Assembly (NCBI GenBank): GCA_946902985.2
Contig: OX336395.1
Span: forward strand, 17,400,708-17,464,707
Source of the DNA: Meconema thalassinum
Lineage: Eukaryota > Arthropoda > Insecta > Orthoptera > Tettigoniidae
Length of the DNA: 64,000 bases
Direction: 5' to 3'
In this document: in pieces, positions 1 to 11,846 of the stretch
Position numbering within the stretch: position 1 is the first letter of the stretch
How the letters are laid out: each line of letters begins with the position of its first letter
Made by a program: the position numbers and the translations under genes
The notes under the pieces: model-generated
Told to the model about the DNA's origin: nothing
What the model saw: only the letters and a program-made list of their open reading frames with translations
Databases searched by the model: none

Positions 1-3000
1 TTCAGACAGCAATCTTCAATGAACCTAGTTTACAATCCAGGCATTCCAGCATGATATCATTACCGCTTGTCTGTAATAGTCAGCGTGTTCAGACAGTAAT
101 CTTCAATGAACTTAGTTTACAATCCAGGCATTCAAGTATGATATCATAACCGCTTGTCTGTAATAAACAGTGAGTTAGCGTGTACAGACAGTAATCTTCA
201 ATGAACCTAGTTTACAATCGAGGCATTCCAATATGATATCATAACCGCTTGTCTGTAATAAACAGTCAGTCAGCGTGTTCAGACAGCAATCTTCAATAAA
301 CCTAGTTTACAATCGAGGCATTCCAATATGATATCATAGCCGCTTGTCTGTAATAAACGGTCAGCGTGTTCAGACAGCATTCTTCAATGAACCTAGTTTA
401 CAATCGCGGCATTCCAGTATGATATCATAACGCTTGTCTGTAATAAATAGTGAGTTAGCGTGTTCAGACAGCAATCTTCAATGAACCTAGTTTAAAATCC
501 AGGCATTCCAGTATGATATCATAACGCTTGTCTGTAATAAACAGTGAGTCAGCGTGTTCAGACAGCAATCTTCAATGAACCTAGTTTAAAATCCAGGCAT
601 TCCAGTATGATATCATAACGCTTGTCTGTAATAAACAGTGAGTCAGCGTGTTCAGACAGCAATCTTCAATGAACCTAGTTTACAATCCAGGCATTCCAGT
701 ATGATATCATAACCGCTTGTCTGTAATAAACAGTGAGTCAGCGAGTTCAGACACCAATCTTCAATGAACTTAGTTTACAATCCAGGCATTCCAGTATGAT
801 ATCATAACGCTTGTCTGTAATAAACAGTGAGTTAGGGTGTTCAGACAGCAATCTTCAATGAACCTAGTTTACAATCCAGGCATTCAAGTATGATATCATA
901 ACCGCTTGTCTGTAATAAACAGTGAGTTAGCGTGTTCCGACAGCAATCTTCAATGAACCTAGTTTACAATCCAGGCATTCCAGTATGATATCATAACGCT
1001 TGTCTGTAATAAACAGTGAGTCAGCGTGTTCAGACAGCAATCTTCAATGAACCTAGTTTACAATCCAGGCATTCCAGTATGATATCATAACGCTTGTCTG
1101 TAATAAACAGTGAGTTAACGTGTTCAGACAGCAATCTTCAATGAACCTAGTTTACAATCCAGGCATTCCAGCATGATATCATTACCGCTTGTCTGTAATA
1201 GTCAGCGTGTTCAGACAGTAATCTTCAATGAACTTAGTTTACAATCCAGGCATTCAAGTATGATATCATAACCGCTTGTCTGTAATAAACAGTGAGTTAG
1301 CGTGTACAGACAGTAATCTTCAATGAACCTAGTTTACAATCGAGGCATTCCAGTATGATATCATAACCGCTTGTCTGTAATAAACAGTCAGTCAGCGTGT
1401 TCAGACAGCAATCTTCAATAAACCTAGTTTACAATCGAGGCATTCCAATATGATATCATAACCGCTTGTCTGTAATAAACAGTCAGCGTGTTCAGACAGC
1501 ATTCTTCAATGAACCTAGTTTACACTCGCGGCATTCCAGTATGATATCATAACGCTTGTCTGTAATAAATAGTGAGTTAGCGTGTTCAGACAGCAATCTT
1601 CAATGAACCTAGTTTACAATCCAGGCATTCCAGTATGATATCATAACCGCTTGTCTGTAATAAACAGTGAGTCAGCGTGTTCAGACACCAATCTTCAATG
1701 AACCTAGTTTACAATCCAGGCATTCCAGTATGATATCATAACGCTTGTCTGTAATAAACAGTGAGTTAGGGTGTTCAGACAGCAATCTTCAATGAACCTG
1801 GTTTACAATCCAGGCATTCCAGAAAGATATCATAACCGCTTGTCTGTAATAAACAGTGAGTCAGCGTGTTCAGACAGCAATTTTCAATGAACCTAGTTTA
1901 CAATCCAGGAATTCCAGTATGATATCATAACGGTTGTCTGTAATAAACAGTGAGTTAGCGTGTTCAGACAGCAATCTTCAATGAACCTAGTTTACAATCC
2001 AGGCATTCCAGTATGATATCATAAACGCTTGTCTGTAATAAACAGTGAGTCAGCGTGTTCAGACAGCAATCTTCAATGAACCTAGTTTACAATCTAGGCA
2101 TTCAAGTATGATATCATAACCGCTTGTCTGTAATAAACGGTGAGTTAGCGTGTTCCGACAGCAATCTTCAATGAACCTAGTTTACAATCCAGGCATTCCA
2201 GTATGATATCATAACGCTTGTCTGTAATAAACAGTGAGTCAGCGTGTTCAGACAGCAATCTTCAATGAACCTAGTTTACAATCCAGGCATTCCAGTATGA
2301 TATCATAACGCTTGTCTGTAATAAACAGTGAGTTAACGTGTTCAGACAGCAATCTTCAATGAACCTAGTTTACAATCCAGGCATTCCAGCATGATATCAT
2401 TACCGCTTGCCTGTAATAGTCAGCGTGTTCAGACAGTAATCTTCAATGAACTTAGTTTACAATCCAGGCATTCATGTATGATATCATAACCGCTTGTCTG
2501 TAATAAACAGTGAGTTAGCGTGTACAGACAGTAATCTTCAATGAACCTAGTTTACAATCGAGGCATTCCAGTATGATATCATAACCGCTTGTCTGTAATA
2601 AACAGTCAGTCAGCGTGTTCAGACAGCAATCTTCAATAAACCTAGTTTACAATCGAGGCATTCCAATATGATATCATAGCCGCTTGTCTGTAATAAACAG
2701 TCAGCGTGTTCAGACAGCATTCTTCAATGAACCTAGTTTACAATCACGGCATTCCAGTATGATATCATAACGCTTGTCTGTAATAAATAGTGAGTTAGCT
2801 TGTTCAGACAGCAATCTTCAATGAACTTAGTTTACAATCCAGGCATTCCAGTATGATATCATAACCGCTTGTCTGTAATAAACAGTGAGTCAGCGTGTTC
2901 AGACAGCAATCTTCAATGAACCTAGTTTACAATCCAGGCATTCAAGTATGATATCATAACCGTTTGTCTGTAATAAACAGTAAGTTAGCGTGTTCAGACA

Positions 3001-6000
3001 GCAATCTTCAATGAACCTAGTTTACAATCAAGGCATTCCAGTATGATATCATAACCGCTTGTCTGTAATAAACAGTGAGTTAGCGTGTTCAGACAGCAAT
3101 CTTAAATGAACCTAGTTTACAATCCAGGATTTCCAGTATGATATCATAAGGCTTGTCTGTAATAAACAGTGAGTTAGTGTGTTCAGACAGCAATCTTCAA
3201 TGAACCTAGTTTACAATCCAGGCATTCCAGTATGATATCATAACCGCTTGTCTGTAATAAACAGTCAGTCAGCGTGTTCAGACAGCAATCTTCAATAAAC
3301 CTAGTTTACAATCGAGGCATTCCAATATGATATCATAGCCGCTTGTCTGTAATAAACAGTCAGCGTGTTCAGACAGCATTCTTCAATGAACCTAGTTTAC
3401 AATCGCGGCATTCCAGTATGATATCATAACGCTTGTCTGTAATAAATAGTGAGTTAGCGTGTTCAGACAGCAATCTTCAATGAACCTAGTTTAAAATCCA
3501 GGCATTCCAGTATGATATCATAACGCTTGTCTGTAATAAACAGTGAGTCAGCGTGTTCAGACAGCAATCTTCAATGAACCTAGTTTAAAATCCAGGCATT
3601 CCAGTATGATATCATAACGCTTGTCTGTAATAAACAGTGAGTAAGCGTGTTCAGACAGCAATCTTCTATGAACCTAGTTTACAATCCAGGCATTCCAGTA
3701 TGATATCATAACCGCTCGTCTGTAATAAACAGTGAGTCAGCGAGTTCAGACACCAATCTACAATGAACCTAGTTTACAATCCAGGCATTCCAGTATGATA
3801 TCATAACGCTTGTCTGTAATAAACAGTGAGTTAGGGTGTTCAGACAGCAATCTTCAATGAACCTGGTTTAAAATCCAGGCATTCCAGAAAGATATCATAA
3901 CCGCTTGTCTGTAATAAACAGTGAGTCAGCGTGTTCAGACAGCAATCTTCAATGAACCTAGTTTACAATCCAGGAATTCCAGTATGATATCATAACGCTT
4001 GTCTCTAATAAACAGTGAGTTAGCGTGTTCAGACAGCAATCTTCAATGAACCTAGTTTACAATCCAGGCATTCCAGTATGATATCATAAACGCTTGTCTG
4101 TAATAAACAGTGAGTCAGCGTGTTCAGACAGCAATCATCAATGAACCTAGTTTACAATCCAGGCATTCAAGTATGATATCATAACCGCTTGTCTGTAATA
4201 AACAGTGAGTTAGCGTGTTCCGACAGCAATCTTCAATGAACCTAGTTTACAATCCAGGCATTCCAGTATGATATCATAACGCTTGTCTGTAATAAACAGT
4301 GAGTCAGCGTGTTCAGACAGCAATCTTCAATGAACCTAGTTTACAATCCAGGCATTCCAGTATGATATCATAACGCTTGTCTGTAATAAACAGTGAGTTA
4401 ACGTGTTCAGACAGCAATCTTCAATGAACCTAGTTTACAATCCAGGCATTCCAGCATGATATCATTACCGCTTGTCTGTAATAAACAGTGAGTTAACGTG
4501 TTCAGACAGCAATCTACAATGAACCTAGTTTACAATCCAGGCATTCAAGTATGATATCATAACCGCTTGTCTGTAATAAACAGTGAGTTAGCGTGTACAG
4601 ACAGTAATCTTCAATGAACCTAGTTTACAATCGAGGCATTCCAGTATGATATCATAACCGCTAGTCTGTAATAAACAGTCAGTCAGCGTGTTCAGACAGC
4701 AATCTTCAATAAACCTAGTTTACAATCCAGGCATTCCAATATGATATCATAGCCGCTTGTCTGTAATAAACAGTCAGCGTGTTCAGACAGCATTCTTCAA
4801 TGAACCTAGTTTACAATCGCGGCATTCCAGTATGATATCATAACGCTTGTCTGTAATAAATAGTGAGTTAGCGTGTTCAGACAGCAATCTTCAATGAACC
4901 TAGTTTACAATCCAGGCATTCCAGTATGATATCATAACCGCTTGTCTGTAATAAACAGTGAGTCAGCGTGTTCAGACACCAATCTTCAATGAACCTAGTT
5001 TACAATCCAGGCATTCCAGTATGATATCATACGCTTGTCTGTAATAAACAGTGAGTTAGGGTGTTCAGACAGCAATCTTCAATGAACCTGGTTTACAATC
5101 CAGGCATTCCAGAAAGATATCATAACCGCTTGTCTGTAATAAACAGTGAGTCAGCGTGTTCAGACAGCAATCTTCAATGAACCTAGTTTACAATCCAGGA
5201 ATTCCAGTATGATATCATAACGCTTGTCTGTAATAAACAGTGAGTTAGCGTGTTCAGACAGCAATCTTCAATGAACCTAGTTTACAATCCAGGCATTCCA
5301 GTATGATATCATAAACGCTTGTCTGTAATAAACAGTGAGTCAGCGTGTTCAGACAGCAATCTTCAATGAACCTAGTTTACAATCCAGGCATTCAAGTATG
5401 ATATCATAACCGCTTGTCTCTAATAAACAGTGAGTTAGCGTGTTCCGACAGCAATCTTCAATGAACCTAGTTTACAATCCAGGCAGTCCAGTATGATATC
5501 ATAACGCTTGTCTGTAATAAACAGTGAGTCAGCGTGTTCAGACAGCAATCTTCAATGAACCTAGTTTACAATCCAGGCATTCCAGTATGATATCATAACG
5601 CTTGTCTGTAATAAACAGTGAGTTAACGTGTTCAGACAGCAATCTTCAATGAAACTAGTTTACAATCCAGGCATTCCAGCATGATATCATTACCGCTTGT
5701 CTGTAATAGTCAGCGTGTTCAGACAGTAATCTTCAATGAACTTAGTTTACAATCCAGGCATTCAAGTATGATATCATAACCGCTTGTCTGTAATAAACAG
5801 TGAGTAAGCGTGTACAGACAGTAATCTTCAATGAACCTAGTTTACAATCGAGGCATTCCAGTATGATATCATAACCGCTTGTCTGTAATAAACAGTCAGT
5901 CAGCGTGTTCAGACAGCAATCTTCAATAAACCTAGTTTACAATCGAGGCATTCCAATATGATATCATAGCCGCTTGTCTGTAATAAACAGTCAGCGTTTT

Positions 6001-6153
6001 CAGACAGCATTCTTCAATGAACCTAGTTTACAATCGCGGCATTCCAGTATGATATCATAACGCTTGTCTGTAATAAATAGTGAGTTAGCGTGTTCAGACA
6101 GCAATCTTCAATGAACCTAGTTTACAATCCAGGCATTCCAGTATGATATCATA
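1..6153 (+). repeat. Satellite array, left block
   Basis: About 65 head-to-tail monomers of an AT-rich satellite, most 91-95 bp and some 87 bp. Each monomer starts near TTCAGACAGCAATCTTCAAT, continues through GAACCTAGTTTACAATCCAG and the perfect palindrome ATGATATCAT, then CGCTTGTCTGTAATAAACAG and a variable linker before the next GTGTTCAGACAG. Monomer variants recur in a fixed order, so there is a higher-order repeat. The marker ending CCAGCATGATATCATTACC recurs at 41, 1163, 2381, 4446 and 5671, giving steps of 1,122, 1,218, 2,065 and 1,225 bp. No coding potential is seen; every frame is broken. The block ends at the element's target-site duplication. Confidence 0.97.
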
Positions 6154-6159
6154 ACCGCT
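6154..6159. repeat. Target-site duplication, left copy (ACCGCT)
   Basis: ACCGCT directly abuts the first base of the element. The same hexamer follows the last base of the element at 19732-19737. In uninterrupted monomers (for example 24982-24987) the context ATGATATCATAACCGCTTGT holds the hexamer once, so the second copy arose at insertion. A 6-bp duplication is the size known for Polinton/Maverick integrases. Confidence 0.88.
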
Positions 6160-6700
6160 AGTAGAATAATTCGCTAGACTTTGGATATTGCATCATCATG
6201 ACCAGAAATTGCGTAATCCTGATGACGTCATGGGATGACGTCATGGGTCCTTAGAGCGAGCACGTGGTCCAGGAGCGAGCATGTGCAGTGCACGTGTTAG
6301 CGTGGGAAGAGGTTGACCCTTTGGCTTGTTTGTGCGATGGTGATAAAAAGTTAATGGGTGTTGACGTCATGGAGGATGTTTATTAGGATGCTAACTGTCA
6401 TCTGACACCCATGCGAGTGTGAGCACCAAAACAAAAGGTTATTCGCGGGTAGTGGGGTAGTGTATGTTCTCTTGCAAGTCGCGTGTGTGCTTGAATACGT
6501 ATGGCTATGTTGGGAAATGTTTGGTGGCGGGCGAGGACTAGGGATGAGTGAGGGTTCGTTTAAATGCTATTTTTCCCGCTCTATTTGATGGTGAGGTAAT
6601 TTTTTAAAATGGGTGGAATTTGGAAACGCAATTTGAGGTAAACGTGCTTTTTTGACAATTTGGCGAATTTAATGAGCTTGTAAGGCTAGAACGATGCATA
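6160..6700. other. Left terminus, non-coding
   Basis: The outermost 0.54 kb of the element looks richer in G and C than the interior at its outer end and has no credible frame. It carries the TGACGTCA/CACGTG cluster described separately and a run of unique sequence up to the first diverged subterminal repeat. It presumably holds the integrase-recognised end and the site of protein-primed initiation; that role is inferred from position only. Confidence 0.6.
6223..6369. promoter_or_regulatory. Cluster of TGACGTCA and CACGTG sites, left terminus
   Basis: Three full cAMP-response-element consensus palindromes TGACGTCA lie at 6223-6230, 6236-6243 and 6362-6369. Two E-box palindromes CACGTG lie at 6261-6266 and 6291-6296. 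The first two TGACGTCA copies form a 13-bp tandem GATGACGTCATGG, and GAGCGAGCA followed by YGTG also occurs twice. The cluster starts 63 bp from the element end. It could bind host bZIP and bHLH proteins to drive transcription, or mark the replication terminus; neither is shown by sequence alone. Confidence 0.55.
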
Positions 6701-7334
6701 TAGGGTGTCGTAGGACTTGTGGTGAACCACCCCTTGCTATGGACGGGAGTATATCCACCCCAAAATAAATCTACCCTTACCCGGAGGTTAAGTAGTGGTT
6801 ATTTTTGTATGCATGCGCACTTGAGGGCTTTTGTAAGAGAGCGGAATTTTTAAAAGATTCTTTATAGATGAGGCTTTTTAAAAAAATTATTAAAAAAACA
6901 AAAAACTAATAGGTCATTCGATTTTTAGTATCTCGCTAACCAATAATGCGATGTAAACATATGGGGTGTCATAGGACTCGTAGTGAATTCTCCTTTTGTA
7001 TGAATGAGGTATGTCAACCCCCAAAATAAAAACTACCCTTACCTGGGGTGAAAGAGCAATTTTTGTATGTATGCACACCGGTGGCTTTTGTCAAAAGGGT
7101 CTAACTACACATTTGTTAATATTTTCTGAACCCAGGATGGGATTTTCCCATAGGCAGTATCCTAGCACTTGGGGTGACACCTCGTTTTTGAAAGTATCAT
7201 TCATTTATTTTCTTGTCAAAAGGGCCTAACTACACTTTTGTTAATATCTCGTGAACCAATCATGCTAGGGACTTGTATGAGGGGTCCTAGCACTTGGGGC
7301 GACGTCCCCCTTTATGGGGTGAAACTACCCCCCC
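6701..7334. repeat. Diverged subterminal repeats, left arm
   Basis: Old, degenerate copies of one module. GGGTGTC followed by TAGGACT occurs near 6703 and again near 6963, about 260 bp apart; each is followed by AAAATAAA and CTACCCTTACC, then a TTTTTGTATG segment. A third, more degraded version covers about 7160-7334 with CCTAGCACTTGGGG twice. The module shares the GGGGTGAAA and CTACCCC elements of the adjacent 226-bp array, so both may descend from one repeat. A 72-codon frame at 7011-7229 looks like chance. Confidence 0.6.
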
Positions 7335-9143
7335 AAAATTGAAAACTCAATATCTTGGAAACTATGAACCCTAAAATTAGGCGTTATAGCTTTAAAAATA
7401 GGTGATGACATAGGCTTTTACCTGGATTGGTCATTTCACCCCTAAAACAGTAAATAGTCATGTTATGGGGAAAAAACGTGTTAAACACCTAAAAATGATA
7501 AATGAACCTAAGATCTTTTGTTTTTGATGAAAAATAGCAGGGGGGTGAAAACTACCCCCAAATTGAAAAATCGATACCTTGGAAACTAAGAACCGTAAAA
7601 TTATGTGTAATAGCTTAAAAAATTCGTTGTGACATAGGCTTTTACCCGGATAGATGATGTCACCCCTAAAACAGTAAATAGTGATTTTACAGTGGGGAAA
7701 AAGGTTTTAAACGGGTAAAAATGATAATTGAACCTAAGATCTTTTGTTTTTGATGAAAAATAGCAGGGGGGTGAAAACTACCCCAAAATTGAAAAATCGA
7801 TACCTTGGAAACTAAGAACCGTAAAATTATGTGTAATAGATTAAAAAATTCGTTGTGACATAGGCTTTTACCCGGATAGATGATGTCACCCCTAAAACAG
7901 TAAATAGTGATTTTACAGTGGGGAAAAAGGTTTTAAACGGGTAAAAATGATAATTGAACCTAAGATCTTTTGTTTTTGATGAAAAATAGCAGGGGGGTGA
8001 AAACTACCCCAAAATTGAAAAATCGATACCTTGGAAACTAAGAACCGTAAAATTATGTGTAATAGCTTAAAAAATTCGTTGTGACATAGGCTTTTACCCG
8101 GATAGATGATGTCACCCCTAAAACAGTAAATAGTGATTTTACAGTGGGGAAAAAGGTTTTAAACGGGTAAAAATGATAATTGAACCTAAGATCTTTTGTT
8201 TTTGATGAAAAATAGCAGGGGGGTGAAAACTACCCCAAAATTGAAAAATCGATACCTTGGAAACTAAGAACCGTAAAATTATGTGTAATAGCTTAAAAAA
8301 TTCGTTGTGACATAGGCTTTTACCCGGATAGATGATGTCACCCCTAAAACAGTAAATAGTGATTTTACAGTGGGGAAAAAGGTCTTAAACGGGTAAAAAT
8401 GATAATTGAACCTAAGATCTTTTGTTTTTGATGAAAAATAGCAGGGGGGTGAAAACTACCCCAAAATTGAAAAATCGATACCTTGGAAACTAAGAACCGT
8501 AAAATTATGTGTAATAGCTTAAAAAATTCGTTGTGACATAGGCTTTTACCCGGATAGATGATGTCACCCCTAAAACAGTAAATAGTGATTTTACAGTGGG
8601 GAAAAAGGTCTTAAACGGGTAAAAATGATAATTGAACCTAAGATCTTTTGTTTTTGATGAAAAATAGCAGGGGGGTGAAAACTACCCCAAAATTGAAAAA
8701 TCGATACCTTGGAAACTAAGAACCGTAAAATTATGTGTAATAGCTTAAAAAATTCGTTGTGACATAGGCTTTTACCCGGATAGATGATGTCACCCCTAAA
8801 ACAGTAAATAGTGATTTTACAGTGGGGAAAAAGGTCTTAAACGGGTAAAAATGATAATTGAACCTAAGATCTTTTGTTTTTGATGAAAAATAGCAGGGGG
8901 GTGAAAACTACCCCAAAATTGAAAAATCGATACCTTGGAAACTAAGAACCGTAAAATTATGTGTAATAGCTTAAAAAATTCGTTGTGACATAGGCTTTTA
9001 CCCGGATAGATGATGTCACCCCTAAAACAGTAAATAGTGATTTTACAGTGGGGAAAAAGGTCTTAAACGGGTAAAAATGATAATTGAACCTAAGATCTTT
9101 TGTTTTTGATGAAAAATAGCAGGGGGGGGGTGAAAACTACCCC
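7335..9143 (+). repeat. 226-bp tandem repeat array, left arm (8 units)
   Basis: Anchor AGATCTTTTG occurs at 7511, 7737, 7963, 8189, 8415, 8641, 8867 and 9093, every 226 bp. The outermost unit (about 7335-7558) is diverged; the seven inner units are nearly identical. Inner units differ at AAGGTTTTAAAC (three outer) versus AAGGTCTTAAAC (four inner), and one unit has TAGATT instead of TAGCTT. Every unit ends in a short hairpin GGGGT-GAAAACT-ACCCC. The array runs directly into the polymerase frame at 9143/9144. Candidate roles are promoter, replication or spacer DNA; none is proven. Confidence 0.93.
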
Positions 9144-9170
9144 GTATATGAAAGGAGTGTAGACTTATTG

Positions 9171-11846
9171 ATGTTGCAGATTGGAAACGGTGAAAGTTAT
9201 CACTTTTGTTTAATTAGAAATCTTGCTCGCCTTGTGCGTTCAAGCATCACTAGCACTCAGAGAAGGATTTATATATGTAGACGTTGTTTGTCATATTATC
9301 TTCTTGAGGATGAGTTAAATGTTCACTTTGCAGACTGTAAACAGTTTCCTGTTGCAAAAAGCATAATGCCGACTGATGAACAAAGATTTGTTAATTTTAC
9401 AGAATTCCGAGTTAAAGATACAGTTCCATTTATAATATATGCAGACACTGAATGCGTTTTGTCTCCAATTTCCTCCTGTTTTCCAAATAGTGACATTCAT
9501 AACTCTACTTTAACACATAAACATATTCCTTACAGCATTTCTTTATACCTTCATTGTAATTTCGATAGTGAATTGTGCAGTTTCAAGCTCTTTAGGGGAA
9601 ATAATTGCATTGAATTGTTTGTAAAGGAACTTTATAGTATTGTGGATAAACTTCAAACATATTACTTATCGGTTAAGCCAATGTTAAAGATGACCGAAAA
9701 TGAAGAAAGATTATTTTTGTCAAGTAAAATGTGTCACATTTGCGAGAAACCGATTGCAGTTAATGAACTCAAAGTACGCGATCATTGTCACTTAACTGGA
9801 AAATATAGAGGAAGCGCACACAATAGTTGTAATTTAAATTACAAAGTAACAAAGGTTTTGCCTATAGCATTTCATAATCTAACCGCCTATGATGGACATT
9901 TTATAATTAAAGAAATTTGCGAGAAACGTGATGGAGAGGTGTTACATAATCCTGGTCATATAAAATTGTTAGCGATGAATATGGAACGTTACAAAGGGTT
10001 TACAAAGTATGTACGGGCTAAGAATGGATTCATTCAGTTAAGATTTTTCGATACATATAATTTCTTGTCCTGTTCACTAGATCAATGTTCATCTTCGTTA
10101 AGCGAAGATTCAAAGCAAATAACACAACGTTATTTTAATGATGATGCACAGTTTCGACTTACTGCGAGAAAAGGTGTGTTTCCCTATGAATACGTCACGA
10201 GTATGGATGTTCTTAACGAAACTAAATTACCTGAAATATCCAAGTTTTATAGCAGCCTTAATGATCAAACAATATCGAATGAAGAGTATGAGTTTGCTCA
10301 ATCGGTGTGGGAAACGTTTTCCTGTCAAACATTAGGAGAATACGCAGATTTGTATTTAAAAGTTGACACACTTCTTTTGGCGGATGTCTTTGAAAATTTT
10401 AGATCGAATGGCATGGAAACTTATGGCATTGATGCAGCTCATTTTTACACTGCTCCATCTATGTCTTGGTGTGCTATGAAAAAGATAACCAACGTTCAAC
10501 TTGAATTGCTTCAAGATATTGATATGTTACACTTTTTTGAACGATCTATTCGAGGAGGAAATGTTCAGTGTATAACACGACATGCGATTGCTAATAATAA
10601 GTATATGAAAACTTATGATGAGAAAAAGCAAGAGTCCTACATAATGTACTTTGACGTTAATAATTTGTATGGATATGCGATGATGGAATATCTTCCAACG
10701 GGTGGCTTTAAATGGATTGCAAATGTTGAAGGCTTTGATGTTTTAACTATTGATGATACTTCAGAAATTGGATATATTTTGGAAGTAGATTTGACTTATC
10801 CTCAAGAGTTACATGACAAACATTCAGATTACCCTCTATGTCCAGAAAAGTTGACAAAGCTAATGGCTACCCTAGATAATAAAGAACGTTATGTTTTGCA
10901 TTATAGATTGTTAAAGCAATGTATTCAACTAGGAATGAAATTAGATCGTATTCACAGAATAATTGAATTCAATCAGAGCCAATGGCTAAAACCATATATT
11001 GATGTGAACACAGAGAAACGAAAACAAGCCAAAAATGATTTTGAAAAGAATTTTTATAAATTGATGAATAATGCAATTTTTGGTCGTTCACTGATGAATG
11101 TGAGGAAGTTAAGGGACATCAAATGGGTCACCAAATGGCATGGAGCTCGTGGTGGTAGGTCTTTAATAGCTAAGGCTAATTTTAAACATAGAATTATATT
11201 CGATGAACAATGTATGGTCATCGAGATGAGTAGACTAAAGATTTTTCACAATCAACCAGTATATGTTGGTGCATCTATATTAGATTTGTCTAAATGTAAA
11301 ATGAATGACTTTCATTACAATGTTATTTTAGCAAATCCTGAATCAAATGTGAGGTTGTTATACACAGACACCGATAGTTTTATGTATATATTCTATTATG
11401 ATATTTATGAGTTCATGAAACAACATTCAAATTTGTTTGATACTGGAAACTATGAAACAAACAATCCTTTTGGCATTGTGAGACAAAATAAAGGTGAAAT
11501 TGGTTTAATGAAAGATGAAAATGCTGGAAGGATTGTTGAAGAATTTGTGGGGTTACGACCCAAAATGTATGCAATAAAATTGTGTGATGAAATGAATAGC
11601 TTGTGTAAGGCTAAAGGCATTAAGAAGAGTGTGAGTAAAAGTAAGAATATTGATGAGTATCGAAAGTGTCTTTATAACAGAGAAAAAGTCAACAAAGTTC
11701 AAGTTTGTATAATTTCAAAATCTCATTCTGTATTTACTGTTCGGCAAAATAAGTTGGCAATTTCATCAAACGAAGATAAAAGACACATAACTGAAAACGG
11801 AATTGATACTTTACCGTTTGGTCATTTTTCTCTGAAAAATGATTAG
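9171..11846 (+). CDS. PolB: Protein-primed DNA polymerase B (Polinton type), left copy, N-terminally truncated
   Basis: Family B polymerase with 3'-5' exonuclease, of the protein-primed DNA_pol_B_2 type. Numbering from the in-frame TTG at 9168 (892 residues): Exo I YADTEC with D93/E95; a zinc module C189-C192, D205-H206, H218-C221-N222 resembling T4 endonuclease VII; Exo II HNLTAYD (236-242); Exo III YLKVD (396-400); IRGG at 461; motif A FDVNNLYG with D496; motif B KLMNNAIFG (631-639); motif C YTDTDS with D734/D736; KMY at 799-801. All catalytic residues are present and the C-terminus looks complete. ATG 9171 is the first methionine, but similarity seems to start upstream, right at the tandem array (9144), and a TAG at 9117-9119 closes the frame there. 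Typical relatives carry a few hundred more N-terminal residues, so the gene is probably 5'-truncated or needs an unseen exon. The polymerase core is a confident call; activity is unknown. Confidence 0.9.
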   Translation: MLQIGNGESYHFCLIRNLARLVRSSITSTQRRIYICRRCLSYYLLEDELNVHFADCKQFPVAKSIMPTDEQRFVNFTEFRVKDTVPFIIYADTECVLSPISSCFPNSDIHNSTLTHKHIPYSISLYLHCNFDSELCSFKLFRGNNCIELFVKELYSIVDKLQTYYLSVKPMLKMTENEERLFLSSKMCHICEKPIAVNELKVRDHCHLTGKYRGSAHNSCNLNYKVTKVLPIAFHNLTAYDGHFIIKEICEKRDGEVLHNPGHIKLLAMNMERYKGFTKYVRAKNGFIQLRFFDTYNFLSCSLDQCSSSLSEDSKQITQRYFNDDAQFRLTARKGVFPYEYVTSMDVLNETKLPEISKFYSSLNDQTISNEEYEFAQSVWETFSCQTLGEYADLYLKVDTLLLADVFENFRSNGMETYGIDAAHFYTAPSMSWCAMKKITNVQLELLQDIDMLHFFERSIRGGNVQCITRHAIANNKYMKTYDEKKQESYIMYFDVNNLYGYAMMEYLPTGGFKWIANVEGFDVLTIDDTSEIGYILEVDLTYPQELHDKHSDYPLCPEKLTKLMATLDNKERYVLHYRLLKQCIQLGMKLDRIHRIIEFNQSQWLKPYIDVNTEKRKQAKNDFEKNFYKLMNNAIFGRSLMNVRKLRDIKWVTKWHGARGGRSLIAKANFKHRIIFDEQCMVIEMSRLKIFHNQPVYVGASILDLSKCKMNDFHYNVILANPESNVRLLYTDTDSFMYIFYYDIYEFMKQHSNLFDTGNYETNNPFGIVRQNKGEIGLMKDENAGRIVEEFVGLRPKMYAIKLCDEMNSLCKAKGIKKSVSKSKNIDEYRKCLYNREKVNKVQVCIISKSHSVFTVRQNKLAISSNEDKRHITENGIDTLPFGHFSLKND

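Noticed and set aside
7011..7229. 72-codon frame and its mirror at 18662-18880 as a gene
   Set aside because: It lies across degenerate subterminal repeats, has no recognisable motif, and its mirror copy only reflects arm duplication.
9315..10335. Short frames within PolB (9315-9500 minus, 10138-10335 plus) and mirrors at 15784-15981 and 16619-16804
   Set aside because: They overlap the long polymerase frame in other frames, with no independent signal.
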